NCBI GenBank assembly: GCA_020633495.1
Contig: JACKDR010000027.1
Coordinates: 49,870-113,869 of the forward strand
Reading direction: 5' to 3'
Length of the DNA: 64,000 nucleotides
DNA from: Kofleriaceae bacterium
GTDB taxonomy: Bacteria > Myxococcota_A > Polyangia > Haliangiales > Haliangiaceae
In this document: positions 63,888-64,000 of the stretch, one piece after another
How positions within the stretch are numbered: the first letter of the stretch is position 1
How the letters are laid out: each line of letters begins with the position of its first letter
Notes under the pieces: model-generated
The model's database searches: none
Told to the model about the DNA's origin: nothing
Seen by the model: only the letters and a program-made list of their open reading frames with translations
Made by a program: the position numbers and the translations under genes

Positions 63888-64000
63888 CCGTGACGCCGTG
63901 GCGCCGTGACGCCGTGGCGCCGTGACGCCGTGACGCCGTGGCGCCGTGACGCCGTGACGCCGTGACGCCGTGACGCCGTGACGCCGTGACGCCGTGACGC
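63888..64000. repeat. Octamer tandem repeat running off the window end
   Basis: About 13 copies of an 8-base unit GTGACGCC (with GTGGCGCC variants) in a head-to-tail array from 63888 to the last base, so the true length is unknown. It follows the FHA activator stop and is not in a gene. The period of 8 would shift the frame in any coding use. Confidence 0.7.

Overview
The window is very GC-rich, with long overlapping open frames on both strands, GTG starts, short gene-to-gene overlaps, many lipoproteins and c-type cytochromes, FHA/sigma-54 regulators and a eukaryotic-size isocitrate dehydrogenase. This suggests a myxobacterium-like member of the Myxococcota (perhaps the Haliangium/Kofleriaceae side). 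The lineage is an inference from gene style; no rRNA or tRNA gene was recognised.

Layout. 1-6.8 kb: end of an amino-acid permease with Usp domains, FxsA, an outer-membrane-type protein, zinc-ribbon and methylase-like genes, two lipoproteins and a YjbR protein, then a DyP peroxidase remnant. 7.0-18.0 kb: a tiny DUF6132-like membrane protein with an in-frame TGA at a family Cys position followed by a strong hairpin (candidate selenoprotein), convergent with a minus-strand operon of beta-propeller cytochrome, ApbE, HzsA-related cytochrome, triheme cytochrome and RnfC-RnfG-(two unknown membrane proteins)-RnfD. A Crp/FNR-type box separates this operon from a divergent copper-type group (Cys-rich protein, MbnP, MbnH) at 18.2-20.5 kb. 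20.6-31.6 kb: lipoproteins, an EEP hydrolase, nitronate monooxygenase, PNPOx-type proteins, monoheme-type cytochromes (one junction looks frameshifted), hemerythrin, TPR and RRM proteins. 31.9-38.5 kb: a beta-barrel protein and divergent AraC regulator sharing a tandem-repeat operator, pirin, a radical SAM gene coupled to an L7/L12-like-domain gene, an orphan CIS tube protein, a double GNAT and PilZ.

38.7-46.6 kb is a tight respiratory operon: a 25-CxxCH cytochrome, pentaheme lipoprotein, molybdopterin-family subunit, four-cluster ferredoxin, NrfD-like membrane subunit and an SPFH protein, resembling alternative complex III or Psr-type quinone modules. 47.4-51.3 kb carries isocitrate dehydrogenase and an NtrB/NtrC-like pair. 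51.3-53.7 kb is repeat-rich and holds an EF-hand protein. 54.2-57.4 kb has a GMC oxidoreductase behind a double palindromic operator and an IS630 element inserted exactly in its stop codon. 57.4-63.9 kb is a second cytochrome operon (non-canonical CX4CH protein, beta-propeller cytochrome) with a plausible sigma-54 promoter upstream and an FHA/sigma-54 activator as its last gene; an octamer tandem repeat runs off the window end.

Together the genes describe a cell investing heavily in envelope electron transfer: a reduced Rnf-like flavin module, three multiheme systems, copper-type cytochrome peroxidase chemistry and oxygen/NO-type regulation.
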